Shown in pieces: positions 8,695 to 18,061 of a stretch of 57,151 nt of DNA (position 1 is the first letter of the stretch; every line of letters starts with the position of its first letter). The translations under genes and the position numbers were made by a program. The notes under the pieces are model-generated. The model was not told where the DNA came from and searched no databases. It was given only the letters and a program-made list of their open reading frames with translations. This DNA is from Gemmatimonadaceae bacterium. GTDB lineage: Bacteria; Gemmatimonadota; Gemmatimonadetes; Gemmatimonadales; Gemmatimonadaceae. The stretch spans positions 1 through 57,151 of the forward strand of contig JBBEBQ010000026.1 in the NCBI GenBank assembly GCA_040882285.1, in the 5' to 3' direction.

Positions 8695-9833
8695 TGCACC
8701 TTGAGCGTGCTCAGGGCGAGGAACGCGAAGAGAATTCCGAGGATCCAGAAGCGCACCACCACCTGGTTCTCGGTCCACCCCCGCTCCTCGAAGTGATGGT
8801 GCAGCGGCGCTCGCCGCAGCACCCTGTGACTACTGGCGTATTCGAGCCCGTACCGGCGCTTCCGGTACTTGAAGACGTACCGCTGCACGATCACCGACAG
8901 CATCTCCAGCACGAACACGCCGCCGATGATGAGGAGCACGAACTCGGACTTGAGCAGGATCGCGATGGCGCCGAGCGCGCCGCCGAGCGCGAGCGAGCCG
9001 GTGTCGCCCATGAACACCTGCGCCGGATTCGTGTTGAACCAGAGGAAGCCGATACACGCCCCCATCACCGCCGCGCAGAAGATCGTCAGCTCTCCAGCGC
9101 CGCGGAGATAGAAGATGTGCAGGTACGCGCTCGTGTCGATCCGGCCGATCACGTACGCGAACAGCGCGAACGTCGCCGCCGCGATCGCCGTCAGCCCCGC
9201 GGCGAGCCCGTCCAATCCGTCCGTGATGTTCACCGCGTTCGTCGTTCCCGTGAGAACGAAAGTGACGAACGCGACGTACAGCCAGCCGAGCGCCTGCGTC
9301 GCGGGGACGATGAGCATGTACTTGTAGAACGGGAGCGTCGTGGAAGCACCCGGCAACGTGGAGATCGGAAACTTCCAGATGAAATAGCCGATCACGAAGC
9401 CAAGGACGATCTGTCCGAGCAGCTTCTGCGCCTCCACCATCCCCTTGTTCTCGCGCCCTTCCCGTTTCTGCTTCAGCTTGAGGTAGTCGTCCAGGAAGCC
9501 GATGATGCCCATCCAGGTCATCGCGCCGAGCGCAATCAGCACGTAGCGGCTGTTGAGCTTCATCCAGAGGAGCGTCGGCACCATGGTGGCAACGAGGATG
9601 ATCAGGCCGCCCATCGTCGGCGTCTGGCTCTTGCTGCTGTGCGCGGCCGGCGTTCCCTCGCGCACGACCTGGTGGAGCTTCATGTGCGAGAGCCGCCGCA
9701 GGATCCAGGGACCGACGATGAACGCTGTGATGAGCGCGGTCATCGCGGCGCCGGCGGCGCGAAAGCTGATGTAGTTGAAGATCCGCAGGAACCCGTATTC
9801 GCTCGAGAGCGGGTACAGCAGCCAGTTCAGCAT
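8691..9833 (-). CDS. mraY: Phospho-MurNAc-pentapeptide transferase MraY
   Basis: 380 codons, about ten membrane helices. Integral inner-membrane enzyme that transfers phospho-MurNAc-pentapeptide to undecaprenyl phosphate, giving lipid I. Family motifs seen are SKSQTPTMGGLIIL, LDDYLKLKQKRE with NKGMVEAQKLLGQ, NAVNITDGLDGLAAG (catalytic Asp region) and MGDTGSLALGGALG, followed by RRAPLHHHFEERGW. The ATG at 9833 (MLNWLLYPLS) is preferred to a GTG four codons earlier. It overlaps the end of murF by seven bases. Confidence 0.97.
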   Translation of the reverse strand: MLNWLLYPLSSEYGFLRIFNYISFRAAGAAMTALITAFIVGPWILRRLSHMKLHQVVREGTPAAHSSKSQTPTMGGLIILVATMVPTLLWMKLNSRYVLIALGAMTWMGIIGFLDDYLKLKQKREGRENKGMVEAQKLLGQIVLGFVIGYFIWKFPISTLPGASTTLPFYKYMLIVPATQALGWLYVAFVTFVLTGTTNAVNITDGLDGLAAGLTAIAAATFALFAYVIGRIDTSAYLHIFYLRGAGELTIFCAAVMGACIGFLWFNTNPAQVFMGDTGSLALGGALGAIAILLKSEFVLLIIGGVFVLEMLSVIVQRYVFKYRKRRYGLEYASSHRVLRRAPLHHHFEERGWTENQVVVRFWILGILFAFLALSTLKVQ

Positions 9834-11179
9834 TTCTCCGCCCACGCAGTGAGATAGGGTAGCAGGCGCTCGAGCCGGACACCGCGCGAGGCCTTCAATA
9901 ATATGAGCGCATCAGGCCGGAGCAGCGGCTCGAGCCGCGGCCAGAGCGCTTCGACGTCGTCGGCCGTCACGACGCGGGCACTGCCCGGCGGGAGCCCTTC
10001 CAGCGCCGGCGCGAACTCTCCGATGCCGGCGACGACGTCCGCGCCGGAATCGACCGCCAGCCGGGCGATCTCCGCGTGGCACCGCGCCGATCCCGCCCCG
10101 AGCTCGCGCATCGTGCCGAGCACGACCACGCGCTGCCGCGAGCCGTCCGCCGCGCGAACCAGGTCGATGGCGGCCCGCGCCGATCCGGGATTGGAGTTGT
10201 ACGCGTCGTTGATCACCGTCGCCTTGCCGAGCTGCTCCCACGCGGTGCGCATCTTCGGCTGCGGCATCGCCGCGATCCCGCGCGCGGCGTCTTCCATCGT
10301 GATGCCGCACGATCGCGCCGCGGCGAGCGCGAGCATGGCGTTGCGCAGGTTGTGCGCCCCGCGGAGCGGCGAGCGCACGGTCACGCCGTCGACGTCTATC
10401 TCGCCCAATCCGTCGGGCGCGAGCCGCCAGGCGCGGGCGCGAAAATCGCCTTCGTCGAGCCCGGCGCTCACCACCGAGCGCGCGCGGGCGCGCGCCGCAT
10501 CCACGACCTCCGGCTGCGACGCCGGCGCGATGCCGACCTCCGCGCCGTCGTAGCACGCGGCTTCCTCGCGCAGCACGCCGGCGAGATCTCCCAGCCCCTC
10601 GAGGTGCTCCTCCGCGACGCTCGTGACCATGGCGATGTCGGGCCGCGCGATGTCACGGAGAATCGCGACCTCGCCCGGCAGGCTGGTACCGAGCTCGACG
10701 ACGGCGATATCGGAATCGCGCGGAATCGAGAGCAGCGTGAGCGGCACCCCGATCCTGTTGTTCAGATTTCCCGTGGTCGCGTGCACCGCGAGTCGCGAGC
10801 CCAGCGCCGCGCGCAGCAGATCCTTCGTGCTGGTCTTCCCGTTGCTCCCGGCGACCGCGATGAGAGGCTTGCCCCATGCTTTCCTCCAGAACGCGGCCAG
10901 CCGGCCGAGCGCGACCAGCGTGTCCGGGACCTGATACACGGGCACTCCGAGCGCCGCGCCGCGCGGCAGGCGCGACACCACGACCGCGACCGCGCCGCGC
11001 TCCACCGCCGCGGCGAGGTGATCGTGCCCGTCGAACGTCTCGCCCTTCAGCGCGACGAAGATGTCGCCGTGCGAGAGGGTGCGCGTGTCCGTCGACACGG
11101 CGCGCACGGGCGACTGCCCGCCCGGGCCCGTGCCCAGCGCGGCGACGACGCGATCCAGGGTCCAGAACGCGACCGTCAT
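9827..11179 (-). CDS. murF: UDP-MurNAc-tripeptide--D-Ala-D-Ala ligase
   Basis: 450 codons. Adds the D-Ala-D-Ala dipeptide to the UDP-MurNAc-tripeptide, completing the cytoplasmic precursor. The N-terminal domain contains VSTDTRTLSHGDIFVALKG, typical of MurF. The ATP loop GSNGKTSTKD is at residues 111-120; NLNNRIGVPLTLL and VELGTSLPGEV follow, and INDAYNSNPGSARAAID marks the C-terminal domain. The ATG overlaps the murE stop (ATGA). Confidence 0.96.
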   Translation of the reverse strand: MTVAFWTLDRVVAALGTGPGGQSPVRAVSTDTRTLSHGDIFVALKGETFDGHDHLAAAVERGAVAVVVSRLPRGAALGVPVYQVPDTLVALGRLAAFWRKAWGKPLIAVAGSNGKTSTKDLLRAALGSRLAVHATTGNLNNRIGVPLTLLSIPRDSDIAVVELGTSLPGEVAILRDIARPDIAMVTSVAEEHLEGLGDLAGVLREEAACYDGAEVGIAPASQPEVVDAARARARSVVSAGLDEGDFRARAWRLAPDGLGEIDVDGVTVRSPLRGAHNLRNAMLALAAARSCGITMEDAARGIAAMPQPKMRTAWEQLGKATVINDAYNSNPGSARAAIDLVRAADGSRQRVVVLGTMRELGAGSARCHAEIARLAVDSGADVVAGIGEFAPALEGLPPGSARVVTADDVEALWPRLEPLLRPDALILLKASRGVRLERLLPYLTAWAEKC

Positions 11180-12636
11180 CGGCTGGGCGCGAGGATCTCG
11201 CTCACGATCTCCTTCTCGTCGAACGGATAGCGCGTGGCGCCGCGGACCTGGTAAGTCTCGTGGCCCTTGCCGGCGATCACCACGACGTCGCGCGGGTCGG
11301 CGAGCTCGATGGCGCGCTCGATGGCGGCCCGCCTGTCCTCGATTCGCTCGTACCCACCCGCGGTCATGCCGGCGACGATGTCGTCGATGATCTTCTCCGG
11401 ATCTTCAGTTCGAGGATTGTCGCTGGTGACTATGGCGACGTCCGCCTGCGCGGACGCTATCGCCCCCATGAGCGGCCGCTTCCCCCTGTCGCGGTCGCCG
11501 CCGCACCCGAAGACGACGAGCAACCGCCCCGCGCACATCGGCTTCAGCGCCTTGAGCAAACGCTCCAGAGCATCCGGCGTGTGCGCGTAGTCACGAATAA
11601 TAGCCGGGTCTCTGGCGAGTATCTCGAGCCGCCCGGGCACCTGCGGCGCGGCCGACAGCCGCGCCGCCACGAGCCGCAACGGCATGCCGAGCTGCACCGC
11701 GGCGGCCGCGGCGGCCGCCGCGTTCTCGACGTTGAACTCGCCGACGAGCGGCAGCTCCACCCGGTGCGAGACGCCTTCGCAGGTGAGATCGAACTCGGCG
11801 CCGGCGAGGGAATGCCGGATCACGGGAAAGACGCGCAGGTCGCCGCGCCGGCCGAAGCTGAACACCCTCGGCGCCGGCGGCAGCGCTTCCCACGCCGCCT
11901 CGTCCGCGTTGACCACCGCAACTCCGCCTGGCGCGATGTAAGAGATCAGCTTCGCCTTCGCGACGAAGTAGCTCTCCATCGTGCCGTGATAATCGAGATG
12001 GTCGCGCGTGAGGTTGGTGAACACCGCCGCTTCGAACTGCAGCCCGGCAACCCGGCGCTGATCGAGGCTGTGGGACGAGACTTCCATCGCCACGGTGCGC
12101 ACGCCCGCATCGGCCAGCGCGCGCAGCACCCGCTGCAGCTCCACGGGGCCGGGCGTGGTCAGTCCCGCGCCGCCGGGGCTCGGCTCGCCGGCGGCGCCGA
12201 GCAGCACGCCCAGAGTGCCGACCGACGCGGCCGGCGCGGACTCCTCGTCGAGCAGCGCGCGCAGCAGCGCGGCCGTCGTCGTCTTCCCGTTCGTGCCGGT
12301 GACCGCGACGAGGCGAAGCTCGCGCGCGGGATGGCCGTACGCGACCGCGGCCGCGACGGCCGCCGCGGCGCGCGAATCGTTGACGACGAGCGACGGAAGC
12401 GTTGTCCGGGCCTCGTCCTCCACGATCGCGGCCACGGCGCCCGCGGACAGCGCCGCCGGGAGAAAATCATGGCCGTCGCCGGCGGTCCCGCGAACAGCGA
12501 CGAAAATCGAGCCGCGAGTGACCGCGCGGCTGTCCTCCGTGATCGCGGCAGCCCGCGCCGGCAGAGTGCCGGTGGTCTTCGTGAGCAGCCCGGCGTCGCG
12601 CAACGCGTCGGCGATGGCGCCGAGCCGGATCGTCAT
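11176..12636 (-). CDS. murE: UDP-MurNAc-tripeptide synthetase (meso-DAP type)
   Basis: 486 codons. Adds the third stem residue to UDP-MurNAc-L-Ala-D-Glu. SRAVTRGSIFVAVRG is in the N-terminal domain, the ATP loop TGTNGKTT is at residues 113-120, and EVSSHSLDQRRV and FTNLTRDHLDYHG are in the central domain. The DNPR motif at 406-409 is the signature for meso-diaminopimelate rather than lysine, so the wall is inferred to be DAP-type. The ATG overlaps the ftsI stop (ATGA). A longer frame reaching 13512 lies inside ftsI and was not used. Confidence 0.96.
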   Translation of the reverse strand: MTIRLGAIADALRDAGLLTKTTGTLPARAAAITEDSRAVTRGSIFVAVRGTAGDGHDFLPAALSAGAVAAIVEDEARTTLPSLVVNDSRAAAAVAAAVAYGHPARELRLVAVTGTNGKTTTAALLRALLDEESAPAASVGTLGVLLGAAGEPSPGGAGLTTPGPVELQRVLRALADAGVRTVAMEVSSHSLDQRRVAGLQFEAAVFTNLTRDHLDYHGTMESYFVAKAKLISYIAPGGVAVVNADEAAWEALPPAPRVFSFGRRGDLRVFPVIRHSLAGAEFDLTCEGVSHRVELPLVGEFNVENAAAAAAAAVQLGMPLRLVAARLSAAPQVPGRLEILARDPAIIRDYAHTPDALERLLKALKPMCAGRLLVVFGCGGDRDRGKRPLMGAIASAQADVAIVTSDNPRTEDPEKIIDDIVAGMTAGGYERIEDRRAAIERAIELADPRDVVVIAGKGHETYQVRGATRYPFDEKEIVSEILAPSR

Positions 12637-14630
12637 CGCTGGTGCGTGAGCGTCACGACGCTGCCATGCGCGACGAGCGCCCCCGGGCCCGGATACGACT
12701 GCAGCGCCGAGCCGGGCACGAGACGCACGTGCAGGCCCGCGTGATGCAGCGCGCCGATCGCGCCGCGGAGCGTCATGCCCGACACGTCCGGCACCACGCG
12801 CTGCGCTTTCCCGTCCTGCTCGCGCTGGGGGGGAGCGTGCGGCAGCCGCACGATCACGCGGCGCGCGGGCGTCTCCTCCAGCGCCGGCCGGGCTGACGGG
12901 ATCCGCACGACACGCTTGGCCCCTGGCGCGCTGTCCGCGGCCGCCGCCGCGCGCGCGACCCGCGGCGGCGCGTCCGGAAGGCGCGCGGAGACGAGCGCGC
13001 CGCGGTCGAGCGCGGCGTCGCGCGCCGCGAGAGCGGCCTGCAGCACGACGCGGCTCACCGGTGCGGCTGCCTCGCCGCCGTAAATCGCTCCCTTCGGGTT
13101 GTCGAGCTTCACGACGACCACGTACTGCGGCTGGTCGCCCGGGAAGAGGCCGACGAACGACGCCGTGTAGCTCCCCGGCACGTATCCCCTGCGGCCCTCG
13201 GTCCGTCTGGCCGTGCCACTCTTGCCGCCGACGAGGAAGTTCGCGAGGTCCGCTTTCGTCGCCGTTCCGCTGTCCACCACCGCGACCAGCATGCGCTGCA
13301 TCGTGGCGGCGGTGGACGGAGAGAACACCCGCCGCAGCACGCGCCGCTTGCGCGCGTACAGCACGCGATCCCCGGCGCGCACCTCGCGCACTATCTGCGG
13401 CTCGAGCAGCTCGCCGCCGTTCGCGATCGCGGCGTACGCCGTGGCGAGCTGCAGCGGCGTCACCGCAATCTCGTAGCCCATGGCCAGCGAGGCCGCCGAC
13501 GTCCTCGACCACCGCCGCGGCTCGCGCAGCGTGCCCGATGCTTCGGCCGGCAGCGCGACGCCGGTAGGCGCGCCGAAGCCGAGGTCGCGCATGAGCTCGT
13601 ACTTGTCGCGCGGCGTGAGCCGATCGGCGAAGCGGACGATTCCGATGTTGCTGGAGAAGCGGATCACGTCGGCGAGAGACAGCGACGGCGCCTTGTGGAT
13701 GTCGCGGATGACGCGCCCCTCGAGCTGCATCGTGCCGTTGAACGTCTCGATCATCTCGTCCGGTGACGCGAGGCCCCGCTCGAGCAGCGCCGCCGCGATG
13801 AACGGCTTCAGGGTGGAGCCCGGCTCGAACGGCTCGGTGATCGCCGTGTTGGCGAACGCGGACGGGTCCGCGCGATTGCTCGCGAGCGCGAGCACCTCGC
13901 CGCTGTGCGGATTCAGCACGACGATGTCGCCGCCGCTCGCGTCCAGGCTGTCAACGGCGTGCGCCAGAGCGCGCTCGGCGATGTCCTGCAGGTCGCGGCT
14001 GATCGTCAGCGCGACCGTGGCGCCGGCCGCGGAGCCGCCCGACGGATTCGGGATCGCGCGGCCGCTGCGGTCGCGCGCCAGGCGCGAGGTGGAGCTGTCG
14101 CCGCGGAGCAGCGTATCCATCGCCAGCTCGATGCCGTCGAGCGCGCCACCGGCCGGGTCCGTGCGTCCGACCAGCTTCCGGATGCCCGCGTAATTCGAGT
14201 ACACGCGGTCCAGCACCACCGTGGAGTGCACGCCGCGCATCGGTATGAGGGCCGCCACCCGCTCCGGCGGAAACGCGCCGGGGAGCTGAACCCACTTGCG
14301 CGTCGTGTCGACGGCGCGAGTCACCCATTCCCGGGGCACGCCGGCCCGCGTGAGCAGCCGCGCGGTCGCTGCTCTGTCCCGCAGCTCACGCGGCGCGATG
14401 CTGAGGCGCCGCAGCTCCCGCGTCTCGACCAGCACGTTGCCGGCGGCGTCGAGAATCGCGCCGCGTGTCGCTGGGCGCGACGCGGACACGAAGTGCTGCC
14501 GCTCGGCCCGCGCCGCCCACTCGTCGTGCTCGAGCAGCTGCACCTGCGCCGCCCGCGCCACGAGCGCCAGCGCGAAGAGCAGGAGCGCCGTGTGCACGAC
14601 GCCTGTCCGGCTAGGGAGCCGTATCGCCAA
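12633..14630 (-). CDS. ftsI: Division class B PBP FtsI with C-terminal PASTA domain
   Basis: 665 codons from a TTG. Septal DD-transpeptidase that partners FtsW. A basic N-terminus and one membrane segment (residues 12-28) precede the dimerisation domain (RPATRGAILDAAGNVL). Active-site motifs are STLK at 272-275 (Ser nucleophile), SSN at 326-328 and KSGT at 470-473. The last 60 residues, from VVPDVSGMTLRGAI, form a single PASTA domain, preceded by an Ala/Pro/Arg-rich linker of about 80 residues. The start overlaps ftsL by 20 bases. A GTG at 14597 is an alternative start but would lose the positive N-terminal charges. Confidence 0.94.
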   Translation of the reverse strand: MAIRLPSRTGVVHTALLLFALALVARAAQVQLLEHDEWAARAERQHFVSASRPATRGAILDAAGNVLVETRELRRLSIAPRELRDRAATARLLTRAGVPREWVTRAVDTTRKWVQLPGAFPPERVAALIPMRGVHSTVVLDRVYSNYAGIRKLVGRTDPAGGALDGIELAMDTLLRGDSSTSRLARDRSGRAIPNPSGGSAAGATVALTISRDLQDIAERALAHAVDSLDASGGDIVVLNPHSGEVLALASNRADPSAFANTAITEPFEPGSTLKPFIAAALLERGLASPDEMIETFNGTMQLEGRVIRDIHKAPSLSLADVIRFSSNIGIVRFADRLTPRDKYELMRDLGFGAPTGVALPAEASGTLREPRRWSRTSAASLAMGYEIAVTPLQLATAYAAIANGGELLEPQIVREVRAGDRVLYARKRRVLRRVFSPSTAATMQRMLVAVVDSGTATKADLANFLVGGKSGTARRTEGRRGYVPGSYTASFVGLFPGDQPQYVVVVKLDNPKGAIYGGEAAAPVSRVVLQAALAARDAALDRGALVSARLPDAPPRVARAAAAADSAPGAKRVVRIPSARPALEETPARRVIVRLPHAPPQREQDGKAQRVVPDVSGMTLRGAIGALHHAGLHVRLVPGSALQSYPGPGALVAHGSVVTLTHQR

Positions 14631-14922
14631 CCGACCTCCGCTCGAGAATTATCATCTGATCGTCCGAGGGTACCCGCATGCCGAGCCGTTGCTCCGCGAT
14701 CGGCACCAGCTTCTCCCTGCTCGACGCCGCGCGGATGTCGCGCGCCAGCCGGGCCCGGTCGCCCTCGAGCTGCAGCCGCGCCTGTCCCAGCTCGCGCAGC
14801 TCGCGCGCGCTGGCGATCCCGACGCTGCGCCGCCAGATCACCAGCGACGCGAGCAGCACGAACGCGACGAGCACCAGCGCGACCATGGACCGGCCGCGCA
14901 ACGCTACGCGGCTTTTCGCCAT
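14611..14922 (-). CDS. ftsL: Cell division protein FtsL
   Basis: 103 codons. Small bitopic protein of the FtsQLB complex. A short basic cytoplasmic tail (MAKSRVALRGR) is followed by a transmembrane helix at about residues 13-30, then a helical periplasmic coiled-coil with a leucine/arginine heptad pattern (ARELRELGQARLQLEGDRAR), then EQRLGMRVPSDDQMIILE, the usual FtsL/FtsB C-terminal end. The ATG lies within the last 20 bases of rsmH. Identity rests on position between rsmH and ftsI plus topology, since FtsL sequences diverge strongly. Confidence 0.85.
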   Translation of the reverse strand: MAKSRVALRGRSMVALVLVAFVLLASLVIWRRSVGIASARELRELGQARLQLEGDRARLARDIRAASSREKLVPIAEQRLGMRVPSDDQMIILERRSVGDTAP

Positions 14923-15872
14923 CCCCGCAACCGGGCGCTCCGCGCGCGCGGATTGCGCGCACTCTCCGCCGCGGACGGCACGATCGCCCGCTTCGTCACC
15001 GCTTTCCCGACTGCCCGGCCGCCGCATTCACAACGGGGCAGCAGCGGCGGACAGGTGCACGCCTGGCTCCACTCCCGCATCGCGTGCTTGACGATGCGGT
15101 CCTCGCCGGAGTGATAGGCGATGACCGCGAGCACGCCGCCGGGGCTCAGCCGGTCGCGCAGGTCCGGCAGCGCCCGCTCGAGACCCGGGAGCTCGTCGTT
15201 CACGGCGATGCGCACCGCCTGGAACAGGCGCGCGAACTCCGGCGCCCCGCTCCGCGGGCCGAGCACCGCGCGAATCGCGCCCACGAAGTCGTCGCTGATC
15301 GCGAACGGACGCGTCGTGCGCCGCCGCGTGATCTCGCGCGCGAGCCGGAACGCGCGCGGCTCGTCGCCGTACTCGCGGAAGATCCACGCGAGCTCCCGCT
15401 CGTCCAGCGTGTTGAGCAGCGTCGCGGCGTCGGTGACCGCGTCGGCCCCCATCCGCATGTCCAGCGGCGCGCCGTCGCGGAACGAGAAGCCGCGCGACGC
15501 CACGTCGATCTGGTGCGACGAGACTCCGAGGTCGAGCAGGATGCCGTCGAAGCGCAGGTCGCGGATCTCGGGACGCGAGGATATCGACGCATAGTTGCCG
15601 ACGTAGGCCTTGAAGCTCGCCCCCCGCTCGAGCCCGCGGAGGCGCTCGCACGCCGCTTCCACCGCGGCCGGATCGCGGTCGAGCCCCACTACGCTGGCGC
15701 CCGACTCGAGGAGAGCCGCGCTGTGTCCCCCGCCGCCCAGCGTGCAGTCGAGGACGAGCCTCGCGCCCGCGAGCGTCTCGAGCACTTCGTCCACCAGCAC
15801 CGGAGCGTGGTAGGCGGAATCCCAGCGGCCATCAGGCGGGCGGACTTCGGCGGCAGGCGCTGTCGGGGACAT
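14904..15872 (-). CDS. rsmH: 16S rRNA (cytosine(1402)-N(4))-methyltransferase
   Basis: 322 codons from ATG 15872; a TTG 30 bases earlier (15902) is also possible. SAM-dependent methyltransferase acting on C1402 in the 16S decoding centre, formerly MraW. HAPVLVDEVLETL opens the family domain, VLDCTLGGGGHSAALL is the SAM-binding glycine loop, then GLDRDPAAV, DGILLDLGVSSHQID, RGFSFRDGAPLDMRM, FQAVRIAVNDEL and YHSGEDRIVKHAMRE. It is the first gene of the dcw transcript, so the promoter should lie in the 60-90 bases upstream. No mraZ precedes it. Confidence 0.95.
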   Translation of the reverse strand: MSPTAPAAEVRPPDGRWDSAYHAPVLVDEVLETLAGARLVLDCTLGGGGHSAALLESGASVVGLDRDPAAVEAACERLRGLERGASFKAYVGNYASISSRPEIRDLRFDGILLDLGVSSHQIDVASRGFSFRDGAPLDMRMGADAVTDAATLLNTLDERELAWIFREYGDEPRAFRLAREITRRRTTRPFAISDDFVGAIRAVLGPRSGAPEFARLFQAVRIAVNDELPGLERALPDLRDRLSPGGVLAVIAYHSGEDRIVKHAMREWSQACTCPPLLPRCECGGRAVGKAVTKRAIVPSAAESARNPRARSARLRGWRKAA

Positions 15873-15900
15873 CCTCGGGCGGGAGGTGAATCGCTGCGTC

Positions 15901-15941
15901 AATATAGCAACAGCCCGCCGTCGCTGGGCGACGGCGGGCTG
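15901..15941 (-). terminator. Rho-independent terminator of the TPR gene
   Basis: A perfect 13-bp stem (15911-15923 with 15929-15941) and a five-base loop, followed on the minus strand by TTGCTATATT. It lies between the stop of the TPR gene (15966) and rsmH, so it should end the TPR transcript and isolate the dcw operon. Confidence 0.8.
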
Positions 15942-15965
15942 AAGGTCATGCGTGCTGCCGCGGTG

Positions 15966-17675
15966 TTACCGGCAGAACTGCCTGATCATCTGTGATATCG
16001 GCGAGTCGAACTGCGGAATTGCCTCCAGCAGCTGCGCGGTCGGCTCGGGGAATTCTTCCCGGCCCGCGGGCACGTTCGCCCTCGCGGTTGCCAGCGACGA
16101 CTGAGCCAGGCGGGCAAGCTCGCAGCTCCTGGTCTGCGACGCCTCCGTGGTGGCGGACTGCGCTATGGAGAACGCCGACGCTCCGAGAAGGAACTGCGCC
16201 GCGTTGCTCTGCTGCAGCCGGTTGGACAGCTCCAGAAAGCGCACCGCCCGCTGGAAATCAGCGCGGTTGCGGGACGCGTTCCCCGCCCGGTACGCGTTGT
16301 TGCCCTGTTGCAGCGCGAGCTGCGCCACCATGGGCGCGGCCGCGCTGGGAGCGCGCAGCAGCACCGAATAGACGCTGTCGGGTTGATTCGCGTCGCTGTA
16401 GATCGTGGCGAGAATCACGTACGGCTCCGCGGCGTTCGGGTCCGCGGACAGCGCGCGCCGGGCGGCCTGCACCGCTCCCGCCGTGTTCCCCGACTTGCGC
16501 TGCGCCTCGGCGAACGCAACCCAGAGAGTCGCGTCCGTCGGGAACTTCGCGGTGCCGGTGGTCAGCAATTCCACCGCTTCGGCGTTGCGGCTGAGCCCGC
16601 TGAGCGCCCCCGCCAGACGAGCGTAGAAGTTCGCCGTCGCCTGCGAGGTGTCCGCGACTATCAGGTCCCGGCCCACCGGGATGGCCGCCTCGAAATCGCG
16701 CGCGGCGAGCAGGACCAGCCACGCCGTGCGCAGCATGGACGGATCACCCGCGCTGCGGCTGAGCGCCTCCTTTATGATCGGGGCGGCGAGCGCGGCGCGA
16801 CCGCTGGCTGCGAGCTCGTTCACGACCTGCTGCTGCAGCGTGAGGTCCGTCGGCGCGGCCGCGAGGAGACTGGTAAGGGTCTCGACGTACTTGTCCTCGT
16901 TCCCGGCGGCCTTGTAGCCCAGCGCCGCCAGACGCAGCGCCGTGATGTTCCGCTGATCCGTCGCCAGTACCTGCTCGACCAGCTGGAGCGTGGTCGCCGA
17001 GACCACCGACGCGCTGTCCTTCGGCGTGTCGCGGGTCACGTACGCGTTGGCGAGACAGACGCGCACCATGTTGGCATCGGGATGCTGGCGCAGGCCGGTG
17101 TTCGCGTACTGAATGGCTTCCTCGACGTTCCCGGCGCGGAGCGCGTTGTAGCAGCGCTCCTCGTGCTCGATCTGCCGGCGCGCCTGCAGGTACGAGCGGG
17201 AGATGGCTTGGGCCGCCTGGTCGAGCCGTCCGGCCTCGGCCGGCGGAAGCGCCTGCGCCACGGTGTTATCGCGGGCCAGCACCAGCCGCGCGTCAACCCT
17301 GTATCCGGCGGGCGTGCGCGTCACGGTGCCGTCGACGTAGTCCTTCGCGCGAATGAGACTCGCGAGGGCCTTGGCGTCGTTGGGGCTGAGCGCTTCGGTC
17401 GTGGAATAGCCCGACGCGCGGAGCGTATTCTCGATGTCCGCCTTCGGGATCACCGTCAGGTCGCGCGCATTCGCGTCACGACCGAGCCGGGCGCGCAGCG
17501 CTTCGGCGAACTGCATGCCGACGCCGGGCTCCGAGGCGTGGAACGTGGCGACCATGACGCGCGGCGGCGGCGCTGCATCGCGACGCTGCGCCTGAACGGG
17601 CATCGCGGCCAGAACCATCGCAGCTATCGTCAGCGCGGCTCCAGCAGCGTTCGAGAGACCAGGACGTGCCTTCAA
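15966..17675 (-). CDS. Secreted TPR-repeat protein with CsgG-like N-terminal region
   Basis: 569 codons. The start is set by a GGAGG eight bases upstream of a TTG at 17675. This gives a clean Sec signal peptide (residues 1-30, ending VQAQ). Residues about 40-140 (MVATFHASEPGVGMQFAEAL through a strand pair ending DARLVLARD) resemble the small alpha/beta domain of CsgG/TolB-like secretion proteins. The rest is helical TPR-like repeats (for example ALRAGNVEEAIQYANTGL and FAEAQRKSGNTAGAVQAAR). Probably periplasmic or surface-exposed; the partner is unknown. It is a single-gene unit with its own terminator. An upstream ATG at 17702 has the Shine-Dalgarno sequence inside the frame and is less likely. 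Confidence 0.75.
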   Translation of the reverse strand: MKARPGLSNAAGAALTIAAMVLAAMPVQAQRRDAAPPPRVMVATFHASEPGVGMQFAEALRARLGRDANARDLTVIPKADIENTLRASGYSTTEALSPNDAKALASLIRAKDYVDGTVTRTPAGYRVDARLVLARDNTVAQALPPAEAGRLDQAAQAISRSYLQARRQIEHEERCYNALRAGNVEEAIQYANTGLRQHPDANMVRVCLANAYVTRDTPKDSASVVSATTLQLVEQVLATDQRNITALRLAALGYKAAGNEDKYVETLTSLLAAAPTDLTLQQQVVNELAASGRAALAAPIIKEALSRSAGDPSMLRTAWLVLLAARDFEAAIPVGRDLIVADTSQATANFYARLAGALSGLSRNAEAVELLTTGTAKFPTDATLWVAFAEAQRKSGNTAGAVQAARRALSADPNAAEPYVILATIYSDANQPDSVYSVLLRAPSAAAPMVAQLALQQGNNAYRAGNASRNRADFQRAVRFLELSNRLQQSNAAQFLLGASAFSIAQSATTEASQTRSCELARLAQSSLATARANVPAGREEFPEPTAQLLEAIPQFDSPISQMIRQFCR

Positions 17676-17762
17676 TGTTTTAACCTCCGATACGGTGAAC
17701 ATCTGTACCCGCGCCCGCCGGCTAGAGTTCCAGCCGGCCACCCGGAAATACAGCTCCGGGAA

Positions 17763-17836
17763 TGGGCGAAGAGGGACTCGAACCCCCGACATCCTGCGTG
17801 TAAGGCAGGCGCTCTAACCAACTGAGCTATTCGCCC
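17763..17836 (-). tRNA. tRNA-Val (anticodon TAC)
   Basis: On the minus strand the sequence opens GGGCGAATAGCTCAGTTGG and folds into a full cloverleaf. The acceptor stem is GGGCGAA/TTCGCCC, the D-loop AGCTCAGTTGGTTAGAGC, the anticodon arm CCTGC-CTTACAC-GCAGG with TAC, and the T-arm GGGGG-TTCGAGT-CCCTC. The discriminator base is A. The 3' CCA is not encoded. Confidence 0.95.
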
Positions 17837-17986
17837 GGATCCTCCGCGCGCGCGCCGAGGAGCGGGAAAGCTTGCCGGGTGTGAAGCTCATTGCAAGCGG
17901 TGCGCCGATACTGCGATTTTCAGCGGGCAGGCTGCGGGGCGCGTATATAAAGTGACAAGAGGCCACAGAGAACCGATAAGAGGCGA

Positions 17987-18021
17987 GCTTCCAGCAGGTA
18001 GCTACCAGCTTCCAGCTGCCG
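17987..18021. repeat. Heptanucleotide tandem array (GCTTCCA family)
   Basis: Five consecutive seven-base units: GCTTCCA, GCAGGTA, GCTACCA, GCTTCCA, GCTGCCG. It lies in the 225-base gap between tRNA-Val and the Vgb-like gene, about 40 bases before that gene. The rest of the gap shows an AT-rich TATATAA at 17944-17950 but no convincing promoter. Confidence 0.65.
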
Positions 18022-18061
18022 ACAATGTTGACTTACCTCGCCACCTTAACTGCGCCTACCG

